Shown here: piece by piece, positions 48,729 to 51,333 of the stretch
Layout of the letters: each line of letters begins with the position of its first letter
Numbering within the stretch: position 1 is the stretch's first letter
NCBI GenBank assembly: GCA_903882875.1
Contig: CAIRYQ010000037.1
Span: 1-51,333, forward strand
Length of the DNA stretch: 51,333 bases
DNA from: an uncultured Spartobacteria bacterium
Lineage (GTDB): Bacteria; Verrucomicrobiota; Verrucomicrobiia; Chthoniobacterales; Chthoniobacteraceae
Direction: 5' to 3'
Program-made: the position numbers and the translations under genes
The notes under the pieces: generated by a model
The model's input: the letters and a program-made list of their open reading frames with translations, nothing else
Database searches by the model: none
What the model was told of the DNA's origin: nothing

Positions 48729-50165
48729 ATGAACCCGCCGGAATTCCCGACGCCATGGCAGCGCAAGACGATGTGGACGGCGCTCGCGACCGTTTCCGTC
48801 GCCGCGACCCTCACGCTCGTGGTCGCGTTCATCTACATCTTCTCGCAGGTGATGGCCTACCTGCAGCCGATCCTCGTCCCGTTCGCGATCGCCGGCGTGC
48901 TCGCGTACCTGCTTGAGCCGCTCGTCGCATGGCTCGTGAGGCTCGGCACCACGCGCCGCCGAGCGGTCACCGCGGTCTTCGCCGTCACCACGCTCGCGTT
49001 CGTCGGCATCATGTTCTGGCTCGTGCCGATGATCTCCGGGCAGACGAAGAAGCTCGCAAAGAAGGTGCCCGAGATCACCAAGCAGGTCCGCCACGGCATC
49101 TCCGGCCTCGCGCTCTACGTGCGGGAAAGAACGGGAATCCGGATCATCCCCGACGAGTTGGTCGAAATCGCGAAGACGACGCCCGCGCCGACTCCCGAGC
49201 CGAAGCACATCGAGCCCGAAAAAACGAAGACACCGCCAGTGACCGTACCGCCCGCTCCGGTGGGAAAAACGGATCCGGCGTCTCCTGCCACAGACCCGGC
49301 AACACCACCGGCGGAAACCGATCCGAAGCCTGCGGCTGCACCCACGCCTGCGCACGGATCGTCAAACCCCGAGGAAGTCATCCGCAACATCAGCACCGGC
49401 GAATGGCTCAACAAGGCGCTGCCGAAAATCTTCCAAAGGGTGTGGGACTTCTTCACTTCCAGCCTCGGCGGGTTTCTCGGCCTCTTCGGTTTCCTGCTCT
49501 CGCTCATCATCGTCCCGCTCTATCTTTTTTACCTCCTCGCCGAATCGCCGCACATCTCCGCTTCGTGGACGAAGTACGTCCCGCTGCGCGCGAGCGAATT
49601 CAAGGACGAGGTCGTCGCGTGCATCACCGAGGTGAACAGCTACCTCATCGCATTTTTTCGCGGGCAGCTCGTCGTGAGTACCATCAATGGCGTCGCCACC
49701 GGCACTCTGCTCGGCATCGTTGGGCTGGACTTCGGCATCCTCATCGGACTCGGCCTCTGCTTTCTCGGCATCATCCCATATGTCGGCATCACGCTGTGCT
49801 GGATCCCCGCCGTCATCATCGCATCGGTGCAGGGCGGGAGCTGGCTCGTGCCGGCGAGCGCGGCGTGGTGGGTGTTCCCGGTCGTGGTCACGGGCGTGTT
49901 CGTCGTCGTGCAGCAGGTGGACGGCATCTTCGTCACTCCGAAGATCGTCGGCGAACGCGTCGGCCTGCACCCGGTCACGGTCATTTTTTCCGTCTTCCTG
50001 TGGTCGCTGCTGCTCGGCGGACTGCTCGGCGCGATCCTCGCGGTGCCGCTCACCGCCACGTCGAAAGTCATCCTGCGCCGCTACGTCTGGGAGCGCACCA
50101 TCGTCGCGCATCCGGAGGAAAATGTGCCGCCCGTGGAAAAGGAAACCGCCGTGGAAAAATCGTAA
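48729..50165 (+). CDS. AI-2E family transporter with proline-rich insert
   Basis: A 478-residue membrane protein with the family's order of spans: two at the N-terminus (TLVVAFIYIFSQVMAYLQPI; LVPFAIAGVLAYLLEPLVAW), one near 85, then a helical loop, and a cluster at the C-terminus (GLFGFLLSLIIVPLYLFYLL to LLLGGLLGAILAVP). The LQPILVPFAIAGVLAYL and QQVDGIFVTPKIVGE motifs are diagnostic. A Pro/Thr/Ala-rich linker of about 65 residues (about 150-215) interrupts the first loop. The substrate of this family varies; autoinducer-2 export is only one case. Confidence 0.9.
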   Translation: MNPPEFPTPWQRKTMWTALATVSVAATLTLVVAFIYIFSQVMAYLQPILVPFAIAGVLAYLLEPLVAWLVRLGTTRRRAVTAVFAVTTLAFVGIMFWLVPMISGQTKKLAKKVPEITKQVRHGISGLALYVRERTGIRIIPDELVEIAKTTPAPTPEPKHIEPEKTKTPPVTVPPAPVGKTDPASPATDPATPPAETDPKPAAAPTPAHGSSNPEEVIRNISTGEWLNKALPKIFQRVWDFFTSSLGGFLGLFGFLLSLIIVPLYLFYLLAESPHISASWTKYVPLRASEFKDEVVACITEVNSYLIAFFRGQLVVSTINGVATGTLLGIVGLDFGILIGLGLCFLGIIPYVGITLCWIPAVIIASVQGGSWLVPASAAWWVFPVVVTGVFVVVQQVDGIFVTPKIVGERVGLHPVTVIFSVFLWSLLLGGLLGAILAVPLTATSKVILRRYVWERTIVAHPEENVPPVEKETAVEKS

Positions 50166-50168
50166 GCC

Positions 50169-50564
50169 ATGAACGCGACGCCCGCACCCTCCTCACCGAA
50201 AGCGCCGCGCCCACGCGTCATCGTCTCGGGGGTGAACCGCCGCGACGTCATCATCGGCGTGCTCGTCGCGCTCGCCGTGATTGGGTTCATCGCATTCGCC
50301 GTTTTCAACTCCGGCGGATACAAGGAGCGGAACAAGCTCGACGGCATCGTCCGCGGCCACCTTGCGCCCGGCCCGCGCGAAATGCTCATGACCGTGAGCC
50401 GCAAAGGCGTGTCTGAAAAAACTGCCGACACCGGCTATTCGCTGAAGGTCTGGGTCGAATCCGAGAAGCGCGAATACGAGGTGATGGTGAGCAAGGAGGA
50501 CTTCGACAAAACGAAGGACGGCGACGAGATGAGCTTCCTGCGCCCGAAGAGCGAGCAGCATTGA
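50169..50564 (+). CDS. Small single-span membrane protein
   Basis: A 131-residue protein: Pro-rich cytosolic start, one span (VIIGVLVALAVIGFIAFAVF), then a periplasmic-side charged domain with ADTGYSLKVWVESEKREYEV. It starts 4 nt after the transporter stop, so it is in the same operon. No family recognised; an accessory or anchoring subunit is inferred from its position only. Confidence 0.65.
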   Translation: MNATPAPSSPKAPRPRVIVSGVNRRDVIIGVLVALAVIGFIAFAVFNSGGYKERNKLDGIVRGHLAPGPREMLMTVSRKGVSEKTADTGYSLKVWVESEKREYEVMVSKEDFDKTKDGDEMSFLRPKSEQH

Positions 50565-50708
50565 GCGCACCGCGAAGGGCCGCGCGCCTCCGACGGGCCA
50601 CGGTCAAAATGTGAAGGGCCGCTTTCTCGTCAGGCGCGAGGATCGCCGGTCATCCATCAGTCCGAATTCTCAAGGAAGGCGCGGGCCGCCCGGCTCATCT
50701 CACTGCCC

Positions 50709-51053
50709 TCAGAGGCGCACGATGCAGTGGCCGAAATCCATCGTCCTGCCGCCCTCCGGCGTTGCCGTCACTTTCACAAAGGGAGCGAGCCGGTAGTGCT
50801 GCCGGCGTTTGTTGCCCGGATCGTATTCCGACTCGACCAGTCCGGCCTTCACCAGCACGTCGAGGTGTTTGCTGTTGTTGTCAAAGTGCTTGGGATACGT
50901 CCCGCCGAGAGACCGGGCGGGGTGGAACTGGCCGTCCGACAGCGCGAGAAGAAGCCGCCGCCGGGACGGTTCGCCCAGTGCGACGAAAACGGTATCGGCA
51001 TCCACGGTGGGGACGTTTGGAGGCACGGACGAGGGAGTAAGGGGCTCGTTCAT
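50709..51053 (-). CDS. ArsR-like winged-helix regulator
   Basis: A 114-residue protein. DADTVFVALGEPSRRRLLLALS then the HTH region HFDNNSKHLDVLVKAGLVES and a wing (DPGNKRRQHYRLA) fit the ArsR layout. No metal-binding CxC motif is visible in helix 3, so the ligand is unknown. The N-terminal 18 residues are Pro-rich. The start at 51053 was chosen because it precedes the conserved part directly. The target is unknown; the tandem repeat upstream begins about 90 nt before it. Confidence 0.78.
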   Translation of the reverse strand: MNEPLTPSSVPPNVPTVDADTVFVALGEPSRRRLLLALSDGQFHPARSLGGTYPKHFDNNSKHLDVLVKAGLVESEYDPGNKRRQHYRLAPFVKVTATPEGGRTMDFGHCIVRL

Positions 51054-51140
51054 GAGGCTGGAGATTATCCCACCGGGAATCCTCCGGCAATCGCGGAGAT
51101 GCCGCGTGGGCAAAATGGCTTTCGAGAGGGTTCTCAGGAA

Positions 51141-51333
51141 ACTCCCGGGTGGAAGGGCGAATCCCGGCGGAGCATGGGGGAGACTCCCGACTGGAAGGAC
51201 AAATCCCGGCGGAGCATGGGGGAGACTCCCGACTGGAAGGACAAATCCCGGCGGAGCATGGGGGAGACTCCCGACTGGAAGGACAAATCCCGGCGGAGCA
51301 CCGGGGAGACTGCCGACTGGAAGGACAAATCCC
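51141..51333. repeat. 42-bp tandem repeat running off the window edge
   Basis: About 4.6 copies of a 42-bp unit starting at 51141, 51183, 51225, 51267 and 51309; key words in the unit are ACTCCCGACTGGAAGGACAA and CGGCGGAGCATGGGGGAG. The first and last copies carry a few substitutions. 42 is a multiple of three, so all three frames per strand stay open where one unit lacks stops. On the plus strand an ATG at 51099 opens a frame encoding a 14-residue repeat (containing MGETPDWKDKSRR) that continues past the edge; coding status is unclear. Confidence 0.9.

Noticed and set aside
51141-51333. CRISPR array
   Set aside because: The units are contiguous with no variable spacers, so this is a tandem repeat.

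Overview
The window looks like a chromosomal segment of a GC-rich member of the PVC group, most likely a soil or freshwater verrucomicrobium. This is inferred from gene content: DUF1552/DUF1592 cytochrome-linked secreted proteins with a DUF1501 relic, a SWIB protein, many verrucomicrobial-style prepilin-like proteins, and small dispersed inverted repeats at gene borders. No rRNA or tRNA gene was found. Housekeeping genes (uvrC, hisF, nadA, fabD, infA, deoC, a primary-type sigma factor, yebC) mark it as chromosome.

Layout. 1-6.8 kb is one leftward run of five exported proteins (ceramidase-like, mutarotase-like, ThuA-like, DUF1592 with two heme-type CxxCH motifs, DUF1552 with a Tat signal). Upstream of it is an intergenic region with a well-formed small-RNA/terminator candidate on the plus strand. 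7.1-16.6 kb holds a RhlE-like helicase, a membrane protein, a sigma-70 factor with a strong terminator, an M20 deacetylase, a UDP-glucuronate epimerase-like protein, an AT-richer pair (lone pseudopilin and Thr-rich secreted protein), a LolC/E-type permease and YebC. 16.7-26.6 kb holds a coiled-coil membrane protein plus MoxR, an orphan amino-acid-type ABC ATPase whose start abuts an inverted-repeat element, a DUF1501 deletion relic, a UvrC with a 55-residue in-frame insert, a lytic transglycosylase, hisF, a DUF4912 protein, a DMT protein and a secreted hydrolase. 27-36.4 kb holds SWIB, deoC followed (after a two-gene lower-GC intrusion) by a full ALDH and a half-length ALDH, an S1/P1 nuclease, nadA, a lipoprotein, fabD and infA.

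36.73-44.38 kb is a 7.6-kb integrative element whose ends I could read. An imperfect 28-bp direct repeat (8-bp identical core) lies at each edge, and paired GTCACAACG-type repeats with a 12-bp period lie about 73 bp inside each core. It carries a tyrosine integrase, a VapBC-type toxin-antitoxin pair, an unknown 312-residue protein, a four-gene translationally coupled operon (two HTH proteins, a PD-(D/E)XK nuclease, a RepA-like ATPase), an RHH-like regulator and an exported trypsin-like protease. No capsid, tail or conjugation gene is visible. The element sits in the last codons of the final gene of a type II secretion operon.

44.4-48.6 kb is that operon, reading leftward as GspH-I-J-K-L-M-like genes joined by 4-nt overlaps. 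48.7-51.1 kb holds an AI-2E family transporter, a small membrane protein and an ArsR-like regulator. The window ends inside a 42-bp tandem repeat. All functions are assigned from sequence motifs read by eye; no database search was run.
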